A model generated the notes under the pieces. It had not been told where the DNA came from and did not search any database. It worked only from the letters and a program-made list of their open reading frames with translations. This document shows positions 35,184 through 44,025 of a stretch of DNA of 64,000 nucleotides, piece by piece. This stretch comes from Holdemania sp. Marseille-P2844 (lineage in GTDB: Bacteria; Bacillota_I; Bacilli_A; Erysipelotrichales; Erysipelotrichaceae): contig NZ_LT635450.1 in assembly GCF_900120005.1 (NCBI RefSeq), forward strand, positions 246,996-310,995. The letters are read 5' to 3'. A program made the position numbers and the translations under genes. The stretch's first letter is position 1, and each line of letters begins with the position of its first letter.

Positions 35184-37250
35184 CTAATCGGAGATCGTGA
35201 TCGTAAAGGTTGTCTGCGGATCGCCGGCCAGTCCCAAATAACCTCCCTCCGGCAGCGTCAGCGTCTGATCGCCGTCAGTGACGCGGTTATACTGGCAGAT
35301 CATCGAAGAATTGTACATGAAGACTCCGTCGGATTCGGAGGTCACCGTCAGCGTCTTGCCTTCCTGCAATGCGGGAATAAACAACCATTGGGTATTGCCG
35401 GCTTCGCCGATCGTGACGGTCATTCCGTCTTCAAGAAGATCCGCTGCTTCTTCGCTGACGTACAGATCGCCGCCTGCCTGCAGATATTCGACGCCGTCTT
35501 TCGTGAAGAACTGGTAATCAAACTGATCGCGGCTGCCGCTGCCTGGAATCTGAACGAAAGCTTCGGCCCGGTTTTCATCCATGATTTTATGAGCGTTGAC
35601 ATAGCCTTGTGCAAATGTGCTGAGCGGCGCCGGAGCGACCGGCAGAATCATTTCATAAATCTGTGATTGGGAACTCTCGCTCAACAGGAAGTAGAGCTTT
35701 CCGCTGCGCTGCTGCCAGGCGGATTTTACGGCATAGGATAACGGATTTTCTTCCACCTTCATGGCGTAGTACACCGTTGCCGCCGTGTAGCCCAAACCCG
35801 GAATTTCCGTCACGGCTTCGACTTTCAGATAGGTGTGTCCGCCGTTTTCCTCGAAGCTGAACAGCTGGTTGGTCGTCGGCGAAGGCAGCAGGAACTTGCC
35901 ATCCCCGACATGCGTCAGCGGCGTCGGGGTATCCGGCGCCTGTTCCATCGTGAAGTTGAGCATACCCTCGTCGGTGAAGTCGATCCGATACAGCGAGGTG
36001 GAATCTGCGTACAATCCGGCATAGTCCTTGACTCCATCCGGAATCGCCGGAATTGTTTCCGGCACCGACGGCAGCTGATAACGCGGCAGCGCTTCGCTGA
36101 TCGCGCCTTTTTCCAGCAGCGCCTGTTCCAATAGCGTTGCGGCCATCATCTGATTATACGAGCTCAATCCGCCCGAGCTCAGAACGACGCAGGTCAGGCC
36201 ATATTCCGGAATGACTGTGAAATTGGCGTGCGAATACATCGTATCGCCGCCTTTGGTCAGCGCCTGGATGCCGCCCTGGGCAAATGGGGCCAACGCGACG
36301 CTGTCCCAGCCTAAGCCATAATCCAGACTGTTGGCTTCCTCGCTTGGCCAGATCCCTTTTGCGGCTTCGTTTTCACTCATCGCGCTTAAAGAATCCGCGC
36401 TGAGCACCGGGGAACCCGGCATGAACGCCTGACCCCAGCGGCATAAATCCTCCGCGGTGGAGAAGAGGCCGCCGGTACCGATCACCGACACGATATCCGC
36501 CGGAATCTCCCGTTCCGGCTGACTTGCGGAATAGACTTTCGGCATCGCGCTGAAATCGACGTTTTCCACCGGCGTCTGCGTCCGGCCCATGTCCAGCGGT
36601 TCTAAAAACTGCGAGCGGAGGTAGCTGGTAAAATCCTGACCGCTAACCTTTTCCACAACCAGCTCCGCCAGCACATAACAATCGTTGGAATACACGGAAT
36701 ATGCGCCCGGATCCGCCTGCAGCCGCATCGTTTTCAAGGTTTCCAGGAATGTATCGTGAGCGGTCGTGCTCGGTGCGAACACAAAACCCTCGTCAAAGGT
36801 TGAACCCGGCAGGCCCGCGCTGTGGTTCAGCAGCATCCGCACGGTGATCTCAGAATAACGCTCGTCCGCCATCGTGAATTCCGGAAGCAGCTCCGCGACC
36901 GGCTGATCAAGTTTCAGCTTGCCCTCTTCCTGCAGCTTCATGACGGCTGCGGCCGTAAACATCTTCGACACGGAACCGATCGCATATTGATCGTCCGCGC
37001 TTAACGCCTGATCGGAGCCCTTGGCAAACACGCCCCGCTGACCCGAGACGACGATTTGATCGCCGTCCATCAGCGCATACTGAACGCTTGTGGCGCCCAG
37101 CTGACTGACTAACATTTCCGCCAGCTGATCGGCGGTTTGCGTCAAGCCTGCGGTTTCCATCGTCGGCTCACTGCTTGGCGTTGGCGTCGGCTGCGCCGTG
37201 CAGCCGGACGTCGCAAGCAACAATGCCAACAAACATGTCCATCGTTTCAT
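35184..37250 (-). CDS. Secreted serine hydrolase, class C beta-lactamase-like lipoprotein
   Basis: 688 residues. The signal ends in lipobox ATSGC (Cys 17), followed by a Pro/Thr/Ser linker. The penicillin-binding-like domain (about 40-400) has S93-V-S-K96 in IGSVSKMFTAAAV, the Y-S-N motif at 187-189, and a YSHANF region late in the domain in the position of HxG/KTG. Residues about 410-688 are beta-rich modules, possibly lipocalin-like as in other large members. Such proteins act as esterases or D-amino-acid peptidases at the cell surface; beta-lactam resistance should not be assumed. Single gene with its own terminator. Confidence 0.88.
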   Translation of the reverse strand: MKRWTCLLALLLATSGCTAQPTPTPSSEPTMETAGLTQTADQLAEMLVSQLGATSVQYALMDGDQIVVSGQRGVFAKGSDQALSADDQYAIGSVSKMFTAAAVMKLQEEGKLKLDQPVAELLPEFTMADERYSEITVRMLLNHSAGLPGSTFDEGFVFAPSTTAHDTFLETLKTMRLQADPGAYSVYSNDCYVLAELVVEKVSGQDFTSYLRSQFLEPLDMGRTQTPVENVDFSAMPKVYSASQPEREIPADIVSVIGTGGLFSTAEDLCRWGQAFMPGSPVLSADSLSAMSENEAAKGIWPSEEANSLDYGLGWDSVALAPFAQGGIQALTKGGDTMYSHANFTVIPEYGLTCVVLSSGGLSSYNQMMAATLLEQALLEKGAISEALPRYQLPSVPETIPAIPDGVKDYAGLYADSTSLYRIDFTDEGMLNFTMEQAPDTPTPLTHVGDGKFLLPSPTTNQLFSFEENGGHTYLKVEAVTEIPGLGYTAATVYYAMKVEENPLSYAVKSAWQQRSGKLYFLLSESSQSQIYEMILPVAPAPLSTFAQGYVNAHKIMDENRAEAFVQIPGSGSRDQFDYQFFTKDGVEYLQAGGDLYVSEEAADLLEDGMTVTIGEAGNTQWLFIPALQEGKTLTVTSESDGVFMYNSSMICQYNRVTDGDQTLTLPEGGYLGLAGDPQTTFTITISD

Positions 37251-37445
37251 TTAGTATCCCCCTTCAAATTTCTGATCGTTTTGTTTGATCTGACTGTAAT
37301 TAAAACACAGCTGACCGGCAAAAACAAGCCGTCGGCGATCAGCGGAGAAAATCAGACCCTGACCGGAAGCCTGATTCGGGCAGCGGCCGGAGTTCCGTTT
37401 AGAATTGAACAAATTGAAAGAAACAGATTGAAAGACACAGATTTT

Positions 37446-38342
37446 CTATTCTTTCCGGACCGGATTGACATGAATAGCGCAGTGCTTCACTCGCGGGAAT
37501 GTTCCCTCTACCGCCTGATGCACATTTTCAGCGATCGCGTGAGCTTCGACTAACGGCAGGTGGGCGTCGACGCCGATCTCCAGTTCGACATAAATCCGAT
37601 TTCCAAAAATCCGGGTGCGCAGTGTATCAATCGTGACCACGCCGTGCTGGCTGAGAATCGTCTCGGCTATCGCATGCAGCGCTTTTGTGTCGCAGGACTG
37701 GTCGATCATCTTGTTTAACGATTGCCAGAACAGCTTGACAGCCACGGCCAGAATCAAGACGCAGATGATCAGGCCGACGGCCGGATCCATCCACAGCCAG
37801 CCCTTCCGCGCACCGCCGATCCCGATCAAGGCGCCCACCGACGACAAGGCATCGGAGCGATGATGCCAGGCATCTGCCATCAGAGCATCAGAATCCACGG
37901 TGAGCGCAGCCCAGCGTGTCCACCAGTACTGGCCTTCCTTGACCAGAATTGAGACCACCGCCATCATCAGCGCGGCCCGGCCCGGAACTTGTAATGCCGC
38001 CGGATGGCAAAGTGTCCTGATTGCGCTGATCCCGACGCCGACCCCCGTAATTCCCAACATGACGGCCAGGATCAGGGACGCAGCACTTTCCAGACGTTCA
38101 TGGCCAAACGGATGATTGGCATCTGCCTGGCGATGTCCGCAATGCACGCCGATCATCACGACGACAGTGCTTGCGCAATCGGATGCAGAATGAACGGCAT
38201 CGGAAATCATCGCCTGCGAATGTCCGGTAATCCCGGCAAACAACTTGAAAACGGAAAGCAGTAAATTCAGAATCAGGCTGGTCAGGCTGACGTTCAGCGC
38301 CAGCTTTTCAGCGGAATCGGAAAAAGAAGATTTCTCAGTCAT
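37446..38342 (-). CDS. Cation diffusion facilitator metal exporter
   Basis: 298 residues with six membrane helices in the first 210. ISDAVHSASDCAS in helix 2 and DAWHHRSDALSS in helix 5 hold the paired Asp/His metal site of CDF transporters, and the C-terminal cytoplasmic domain (VVTIDTLRTRIFGNRIYVELEIGVDA) is the dimerising ferredoxin-like fold. The His-Asp rich sites suggest Zn, Fe or Mn; exact metal unknown. GAGGGA ribosome site. Confidence 0.92.
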   Translation of the reverse strand: MTEKSSFSDSAEKLALNVSLTSLILNLLLSVFKLFAGITGHSQAMISDAVHSASDCASTVVVMIGVHCGHRQADANHPFGHERLESAASLILAVMLGITGVGVGISAIRTLCHPAALQVPGRAALMMAVVSILVKEGQYWWTRWAALTVDSDALMADAWHHRSDALSSVGALIGIGGARKGWLWMDPAVGLIICVLILAVAVKLFWQSLNKMIDQSCDTKALHAIAETILSQHGVVTIDTLRTRIFGNRIYVELEIGVDAHLPLVEAHAIAENVHQAVEGTFPRVKHCAIHVNPVRKE

Positions 38343-38983
38343 GCTTTAATCCCTCGCATTCCTCTTATCTTATGAAGTCCGCAATCTTTCTGTGATCTGA
38401 TTCCTGATTTTCCAACGCTTAGAACTTGGATAGAATCCGATTTCATTGCTTTTCGCTGCCTTTAGAAAAACAAGCGTCGCTGAAAACAGGCGTAGAGAAA
38501 TTTCCTCCAATGCGGGAATAACAATTTCTCTGACTTATCACAAATTAGGTCAAACATTAAGAAATGATCAGGTACTTAGATCGTCTTCTACTTATTCGGC
38601 GTACCATTTTACCCCATCGTTATCACCTCATCGTTAATTAATCATTAAAAAAACAGTATTTGAATTTGCCATATCAAAAAGTCTTGAACTGTGAAAAGCC
38701 TTGCAAGCACTGAACTTTCGCAAATTAAAAGACTAAAAACAATAATGATTTTTGATGCTTTAGTGCCCAAATGGTACCCGGATTTCCTGCGTGATGTAAG
38801 ACGATACGGGCAGATATAACAAAGAAGCTTGCTATTCATGGGTAAAACCCGTTCATCTGGACCGTTGATGGGGACTGACCCCTTTATTCCACACAGGTTC
38901 GTTTTAATTACAAAAATTCAAAAATGAGCGCTATAATAGATGACATACAGATTGAAAAATTTTAAATTTGGAGGTGAATAGCA
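38343..38983. other. Gene-free AT-rich stretch, possible scar of mobile DNA
   Basis: No credible coding frame is present. Near the right end lie small palindromes GGGTaaaACCC (38840s) and GGGGactgaCCCC (38870s), and base composition shifts to AT-rich from about 38400 to 40440. A TATAAT at 38932-38937 may be the -10 box for the Nudix gene, with no good -35. Confidence 0.4.
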
Positions 38984-39469
38984 ATGGAATTTAACTGTGG
39001 TTTTATAAAAGATAATAAATGGTTTCGTTATAGAGCAGCGGCAATTATTATTGAAGATGATTGTGTGCTATTTGCAGGAAATGAATTGGATGACTATTTC
39101 TATTCTATAGGCGGTGCTGTTCACATGGGAGAAACCGCCGAAGATGCTGTTATAAGAGAGGTATATGAAGAAACAGGTATTTGCTACGAAATAGACCATC
39201 TTGCGGTTATTCATGAAAACTTTTTTTATAAAAGCAACGGCTCCCTGGCAGGTTTGGATTGTCACGAAATTTGTCTTTACTATCTGATGAAGCCAAAAGG
39301 AAGTAAACAACTCTTTAGTAACAGCTATACGCAAGGTGTGAAAGAAGAAATGTACTGGATACCTATTCCAGATTTAAGAAGGCACAAGGCGTTTCCTGCA
39401 TTCTTGAAAGATTATCTAAGCAAAGAACATTGCGGAATAGAACATATCATTTCGGATGAAAGGAACTAA
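38984..39469 (+). CDS. Nudix hydrolase
   Basis: 161 residues. The Nudix box is complete: G-x5-E-x7-REVYEETGI within GGAVHMGETAEDAVIREVY (about residues 45-68). The closing segment EMYWIPIPDLRRHKAFPAFLKDYL is common in this group. Nudix enzymes hydrolyse nucleoside diphosphates linked to other groups; substrate unknown. The gene is much more AT-rich than its neighbours and lies in a region of decayed sequences, so recent transfer is likely. GGAGGTGA ribosome site. Confidence 0.92.
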   Translation: MEFNCGFIKDNKWFRYRAAAIIIEDDCVLFAGNELDDYFYSIGGAVHMGETAEDAVIREVYEETGICYEIDHLAVIHENFFYKSNGSLAGLDCHEICLYYLMKPKGSKQLFSNSYTQGVKEEMYWIPIPDLRRHKAFPAFLKDYLSKEHCGIEHIISDERN

Positions 39470-39663
39470 CAAATGTAAGTTTGCGTAAGAAATCAGGATA
39501 TTATTAACAAGCTGCTTACTGTCGCGAACAAAAACAACTGATTTTACGGAAAGGGTACTACTTTCCTATACTTGTGGCGGAACTTTTTACAAAGGAATGG
39601 AAGGGAAAGGATAATCTGAACAGAGAGTTGCTTTGAAGCATTGCAGTTAAAGGACATTTTTAA

Positions 39664-39930
39664 GTGAAAAGGTATAAACACCTTGTTTTATCAGTTTTAG
39701 TGACTGTGAAGGCTGGTTATGCAAGGCTTATTGAGTCCCTAATGCGTAACAAAGGCATTCTCATCGTCTTTGCAGTTGCGATAACATCACCTTGTGTGTA
39801 TGCTTTTTGCCTTGTTTGTGGTGCTGAAATGGTACCCGATTTTACAAAGCCAACTTATGCGGAGATATGCGAAGATATAAGCAAAAACGTGAAAATCATT
39901 GAAAATACAGTTTTTCCCTCACTTCTATAA
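39664..39930 (+). CDS. Small hypothetical protein, member of a decayed repeat family
   Basis: An 88-residue frame starting with GTG, without a clear ribosome site. It holds a hydrophobic stretch (GILIVFAVAITSPCVYAFCLVCG) and ends KIIENTVFPSLL. A diverged, broken copy of the same DNA lies at 57187-57475. I do not recognise the family; it may itself be a fragment of a longer membrane protein from a mobile element, because the upstream 190 bases (39475-39660) contain only broken frames. Confidence 0.4.
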   Translation: MKRYKHLVLSVLVTVKAGYARLIESLMRNKGILIVFAVAITSPCVYAFCLVCGAEMVPDFTKPTYAEICEDISKNVKIIENTVFPSLL

Positions 39931-40101
39931 ACACTTGTAAGAAGTTATAAGACGATTTTCGTCTATAAAATCAATAAAAAATAAATACCATGCGACATGT
40001 GCAATTCCAACGTGTATGTAATATTTTTGTTGTCCATTGGGACACCTGCCTTTGATTTTCATATGATCTGCGAATCTATTATTATATCTTTTGAAGCTTT
40101 T

Positions 40102-40404
40102 TTATACTCTTGGCAACACTTTCACTTCGCCTGTTCCCCCTGTGCTGATATCGCAATCTAAAATTCTTGCGTTCCAACTCTCAATAACCGCTTCTTTCAT
40201 ATACCAATAGCGTGCATTTTCATCCGTAATACGAAAAAGACTCCTAATATGTGTCCAATTCAAATTGTGAACGCATGCGTTCACAATTTGCTCATCAGGA
40301 AAGTATTGATAAAATTTAATGTGATATTGGGAGGCTATTTTCTCAGCGTCCAGTTTTTTTGACTTTTTGTACTTTTTCAACAGCTTCGCCCACATCGTTA
40401 ACAT
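40102..40404 (-). pseudogene. DUF1016/YhcG-type nuclease remnant
   Basis: A 100-residue frame. YFPDEQIVNACVHNLNW, SLFRITDENARYWYMKEAV and ESWNARILDCDIST match the N-terminal helical domain of DUF1016 (PDDEXK nuclease YhcG family) proteins, which are normally over 300 residues with a C-terminal nuclease domain. Here the chain ends in GGTGEVKVLPRV right after IST, so the nuclease domain is missing. A perfect 30-bp palindrome sits inside the reading frame. AT-rich, in the scar region next to the Nudix gene. Confidence 0.7.
40261..40290. repeat. Perfect 30-bp palindrome
   Basis: The 15-base half-site CAAATTGTGAACGCA is followed at once by its exact reverse complement, with no spacer. The next bases on each side do not pair, so the palindrome is exactly 30 bp. 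It lies within the DUF1016 remnant. Confidence 0.95.
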
Positions 40405-40619
40405 GACTTAGCAGTATATAGTTATAAAGAGCTTATCATGTTCCTTTAAGATGCACTTTTCTGCGAAAAGAAAGCGTCTTGGCAACACTCGAACGAGTTT
40501 TCTACTAAAACGCTCTTTTTATTTCCGTTAATCAGTAACCATTCTCCTCACGCTTTCAGCGGCCGCTGCGGAGATAACTGATGATTTCCTCAGATCAAAC
40601 GTTTCATTCCTGATCGTGA

Positions 40620-42020
40620 TCATGACGTCCGCTCTTGAACCGTCACCTGATGAATCCACTGACAATGATGAATCCGCCAGTCCCCGGCAAACGCCTTGAT
40701 TACATCGTCGCACCGCAGGATAAAGAAGGTCATAAACACCGGAATTCCCGCCTGCTGCGAACACCACCAGCCGACTGGAATACAAAACGCCCACAAATAA
40801 AATACATCGTTGAAAAAGACGAACCGGGCATCCCCGCCGCCGCGCAGAATCCCGACATTATTGACAAACCCCATGCAGCGGAAGATTTCGATCAGCGCGC
40901 CCACGACCATGATTTGCACGAGCACGCCGAATGTTTCCGGCGTAATGTTGTAAAATTTCGGCATCAGCGGAATGATCGCCAGAATAAACAGACAGGCCAG
41001 CGTCCCACTCGCCGCGCCGACCCGCTGCAAAAGCCGAATCGGCTGATCCAGCTCGGCCTGTTTCCCTTCGCCGATCAAGTTGCCGACGACGACCGAAGCA
41101 GCTGCGGAAATCCCCTGCGAGAGCGCGCAGGAAATCTGCGCAACGACGTTGAAGATCGCATACGCCGTCGCAAACGCGAAAGCCATGTGGCCGGAGATCA
41201 TCGTCAGCACCGAGCTGCCCAGCACCCACGTTAATTCATTGGCGACCACCGGCGCACAGTTTTTGACAAACGAAGGCCACAGAATCTTCTGTGGATGGAG
41301 AATACAGCTGAAACGGAAACGAATCTTTTTCTCAAACCCAAGCGAATAAACAATCAGAATGGCGCATTCCAGCATCCGCGCCAGAATGTTCGCCAGCGCG
41401 CTCCCCACAACCCCGCAGGCCGGAACGCCCAGATTGCCGAATACGAAAAGCCAGTTGAAGATCACACTGGCCCCGATCGACGCCAGCGACGCACCCATCG
41501 CCACATTCACATCTCCGACAGCCCGCAGCGTATTGCCCAGAACCGTCGTGATCCCAAAAAACAGATAGGACACGCTGACGATCCGCAAATACTGCGTTCC
41601 GACCGCGATCACTTCGGGATTGTTCGACAACAGCGTCATGACCTCGCGCGGAAACAACGCCGCGATCGCGACCAGCACCGCCGCTGCGCTCAGCATCACG
41701 CGGAACGTGTAGCCGATCACCGACCGGATCGCTTCGCCATTCTGTTTTCCCCAATACTGCGCGATCAGCACGTTAGCGCCGCCGGTTGTCCCGAACAACG
41801 TCAGCTGGAAGATGAAGAACAGCTGGCTGGCCTGCGATACCGCGGTCAGCTGCGTTTCACCCAGCGCCCCGACCATCAGCGTGTCGACCATGTTGATGCC
41901 GACGGAAATGATCGTCTGCAGCGCTACCGGCACCGCGATCAACAGGATCACTTTCAGTAAAGCGAAGCGTTGAGGGTTGAGAAAAAGCACGTTCCCGTGC
42001 TTCTTCCTCTGCTTATTCAT
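40620..42020 (-). CDS. MATE-family efflux transporter, last gene of the PTS operon
   Basis: 466 residues with twelve hydrophobic segments and MATE landmarks (LLIAVPVALQTIISVGINMVDTLMVG in the first half; WVLGSSVLTMISGHMAFAFATAYAI and VVVGNLIGEGKQAELD in the second). Its start ATG overlaps the SIS gene stop by 8 bases (shared GATGAATAA), so it is translationally coupled to a sugar-catabolic gene. That coupling is unusual and suggests that it exports something connected to the pathway, which is inference. It differs from the MATE at 13940. Confidence 0.9.
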   Translation of the reverse strand: MNKQRKKHGNVLFLNPQRFALLKVILLIAVPVALQTIISVGINMVDTLMVGALGETQLTAVSQASQLFFIFQLTLFGTTGGANVLIAQYWGKQNGEAIRSVIGYTFRVMLSAAAVLVAIAALFPREVMTLLSNNPEVIAVGTQYLRIVSVSYLFFGITTVLGNTLRAVGDVNVAMGASLASIGASVIFNWLFVFGNLGVPACGVVGSALANILARMLECAILIVYSLGFEKKIRFRFSCILHPQKILWPSFVKNCAPVVANELTWVLGSSVLTMISGHMAFAFATAYAIFNVVAQISCALSQGISAAASVVVGNLIGEGKQAELDQPIRLLQRVGAASGTLACLFILAIIPLMPKFYNITPETFGVLVQIMVVGALIEIFRCMGFVNNVGILRGGGDARFVFFNDVFYLWAFCIPVGWWCSQQAGIPVFMTFFILRCDDVIKAFAGDWRIHHCQWIHQVTVQERTS

Positions 42021-43089
42021 CGTGCGTATTGAAGTATTTCATCTCCGGGAGCGGATCCTGCGTTTTAATGTCCTTCAATTCAATGCCGTAATCCACAGCC
42101 AGCCGGTAAGCGAGGATCTCCACAACCGGCGCGTATTCCAGACATGCGAAGTCCTTCGAGGCCGGCGTGAAGCCCAAATCGTCCGCGTCGATCGGATTGG
42201 CGCCGATCACATACGCGTGGCCGACATCGTTTTTCATGTATTTCGCAATGCCCATTGCCAGATGGTTATCCTTGCCGCCGTCGTTCAACACAATGACCGC
42301 ATGCCGTTTCGTGAAGCCCATCGTCGGTCCATGCAGACCGTCGTCCATTTCATAACCGACGCACATGAAGCGCTTGGCAATCTCGAGAATTTTCAGCGCG
42401 CCTTCCATCGCAACGCCATACAGACTGCCCGGGCCATACAGAACAAAGGCATCGACGTCCATCAACGCTTCCTTGTTGTGATCAAACCAGGCCAGTGTCC
42501 GGTCGCAGATTTCCTTGTGGTCCTTCGTCACCGCCAGCGCGTCTTCCATATAGGCCGCCGCTTCCGTCTCGCTGACAACGCCGCGCGCCTGTCCCAGAGC
42601 CACGCCCATCAACATTTCCGTCAGGATGCTCGCGCAGTAACCAATCGTGCGCATGCCGTATTCTTCGTAGCCGCAGCCCATGTCGATATGCACATCCGCT
42701 TCTTTTGCCAGCGGAGTCGTCGGCGCTTCCGTAATCGCCGCCGTCAGACAGCCCAGCGCTTTGACTTTTTTCAATGCCTGCTGCGTCAGCGTCGAGGTGC
42801 CGGACTGGGAAACGAAGACATACAACGCCTTCGGGTTATAAACCGTTTTTGCCAGGAATTCGTTGGGAATCATCGTGCACGTTGACAGCTTGCTTGCTTT
42901 TTCAACAAAACGGTACGATGTCAGCGAACAGGTGTTGCTTGTGCCGGAACCGATAAACATGATTTCGTTCAGCTCGCCCAGCCGATCCTTTACTGCGTCC
43001 AACAGCGGCGCAAATGTTTCTTCCCGGCGTGCGACGATCCCTTCAATCACCGACGGTACACGATAGATGCAATCCAGTAATGTCACCAT
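42013..43089 (-). CDS. SIS-domain sugar-phosphate enzyme (GlmS C-domain/FrlB-GfrF-like)
   Basis: 358 residues with two SIS domains and no glutaminase domain. MFIGSGTSNTCSLTSYRFVEK and VFVSQSGTSTLTQQAL are the phosphosugar-binding loops of domain 1; FVLYGPGSLYGVAMEGALKILEIAKRF (about 215-240) and DDGLHGPTMGF belong to domain 2, like GlmS isomerase and fructosamine-6-phosphate deglycases. Behind a mannose-family PTS it should process the phosphorylated sugar that enters. A deglycase for Amadori compounds is a good candidate, but an aminosugar isomerase is also possible. Confidence 0.85.
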   Translation of the reverse strand: MVTLLDCIYRVPSVIEGIVARREETFAPLLDAVKDRLGELNEIMFIGSGTSNTCSLTSYRFVEKASKLSTCTMIPNEFLAKTVYNPKALYVFVSQSGTSTLTQQALKKVKALGCLTAAITEAPTTPLAKEADVHIDMGCGYEEYGMRTIGYCASILTEMLMGVALGQARGVVSETEAAAYMEDALAVTKDHKEICDRTLAWFDHNKEALMDVDAFVLYGPGSLYGVAMEGALKILEIAKRFMCVGYEMDDGLHGPTMGFTKRHAVIVLNDGGKDNHLAMGIAKYMKNDVGHAYVIGANPIDADDLGFTPASKDFACLEYAPVVEILAYRLAVDYGIELKDIKTQDPLPEMKYFNTHDE

Positions 43090-43119
43090 TTCTTTTCCTC
43101 CTTCAAATGGAATAGAATC

Positions 43120-43149
43120 CGATCAGGCAGAGGACTCCCTGCCTGATCG
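43120..43149. other. Intercistronic stem-loop between IID and the SIS gene
   Basis: CGATCAGGCAG (43120-43130) pairs with CTGCCTGATCG (43139-43149), 11 bp with an 8-base loop. No T run follows on the operon strand, so it is more likely an mRNA-stabilising or processing element than a terminator. Confidence 0.65.
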
Positions 43150-43203
43150 TTATTCTTCTTTCTTTCATTGTAGCTTGAAATCCGGTTGTTTTACAGACTT
43201 CGC

Positions 43204-44025
43204 TTAGAAAATACCAATCCAGGTACCCAGAATTGCGAAGATCATCAAACCGAAGATCAAAACTGTCGGGTTGACTTTATTCTTCAATAATTTAAAGCAG
43301 AACAAGGTCAGTAACAGCGGAAGCAGATTCGGGAAAATTGTGTCCAGCATCGCCTGGATCGACTGTTCCGCTCCATTCATTTCAAAGACGAAACCGATGT
43401 TGCAGGAAACCATCGTCGCCGTCATCGCGCCAACCGTCATCAGACCGACAGTGCTGGCAGCTTTCGTAATCGTACCCATGATGCCGTTTTCCGCAGCGTC
43501 GCTCATGAATTTCGCGCCTAAGCTGTAGCCTACGAACGGGCCGATATAACGAACAAACGTCGCAGGAATGTTATAAACCAACAAGAAGATAATCGGTCCT
43601 AAAATACTGCCGTTGACCGCAAAGCTTAAGCCAATGCCCATTGCAATAACACGCAATGTACTCTGGAAAATGGAATCGCCAATGCCCGCGAACGGTCCCA
43701 TCAGGGAAGACTTAACCGCAGAGATCGAGGATTTATCAAAGTTTGGATCTTCCGCCCCCTGTTTTTCCATCGAAGCAGCTAAACCAGTGATAAAGCCGGA
43801 AACGCTTGGGGTCGTGTTGAACAGTTCCCAATGCCGTTTGTAACCTTCAATCCGGTCTTCTTTTTCCGGATAATATTTGTTGATAACCGGGATCATCGTG
43901 TATAAGAACGCCAGCGCCTGCATTTTTTCCCAGCAGTATGGAGCGCTCATCGTGCAGGACCGCATCGCGATCTGCCGACACATTTTATTTTCTTCTTCTG
44001 TTAAATTGAATTTTTCCTTAATCAT
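43204..44025 (-). CDS. PTS mannose-family component IID
   Basis: 273 residues from the ATG at 44025, which has a perfect AGGAGG 8 bases upstream. The family N-terminus (FNLTEEENKMCRQIAMRSC), PYCWEKMQALAFLYTMIPVINKYY, KSSLMGPFAGIGDSIFQSTLRVIAMGIG and the C-terminal hydrophobic repeats are typical of EIID. With IIC it forms the membrane channel for the sugar. It overlaps the IIC stop by 8 bases. Confidence 0.93.
   Translation of the reverse strand: MIKEKFNLTEEENKMCRQIAMRSCTMSAPYCWEKMQALAFLYTMIPVINKYYPEKEDRIEGYKRHWELFNTTPSVSGFITGLAASMEKQGAEDPNFDKSSISAVKSSLMGPFAGIGDSIFQSTLRVIAMGIGLSFAVNGSILGPIIFLLVYNIPATFVRYIGPFVGYSLGAKFMSDAAENGIMGTITKAASTVGLMTVGAMTATMVSCNIGFVFEMNGAEQSIQAMLDTIFPNLLPLLLTLFCFKLLKNKVNPTVLIFGLMIFAILGTWIGIF

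Noticed and set aside
35184-37250. Calling the class C-like serine hydrolase an antibiotic-resistance beta-lactamase
   Set aside because: It is far longer than true AmpC enzymes, has extra C-terminal modules, and its third motif is atypical; the SxxK and YxN motifs alone only show the fold.
38760-38800. AATGGTACCCGGATTT resembling the AATGGTACCCGATTTT of the 39.7-kb repeat, a possible third copy
   Set aside because: Only about 20 bases agree and the flanks do not align, so it may be coincidence.
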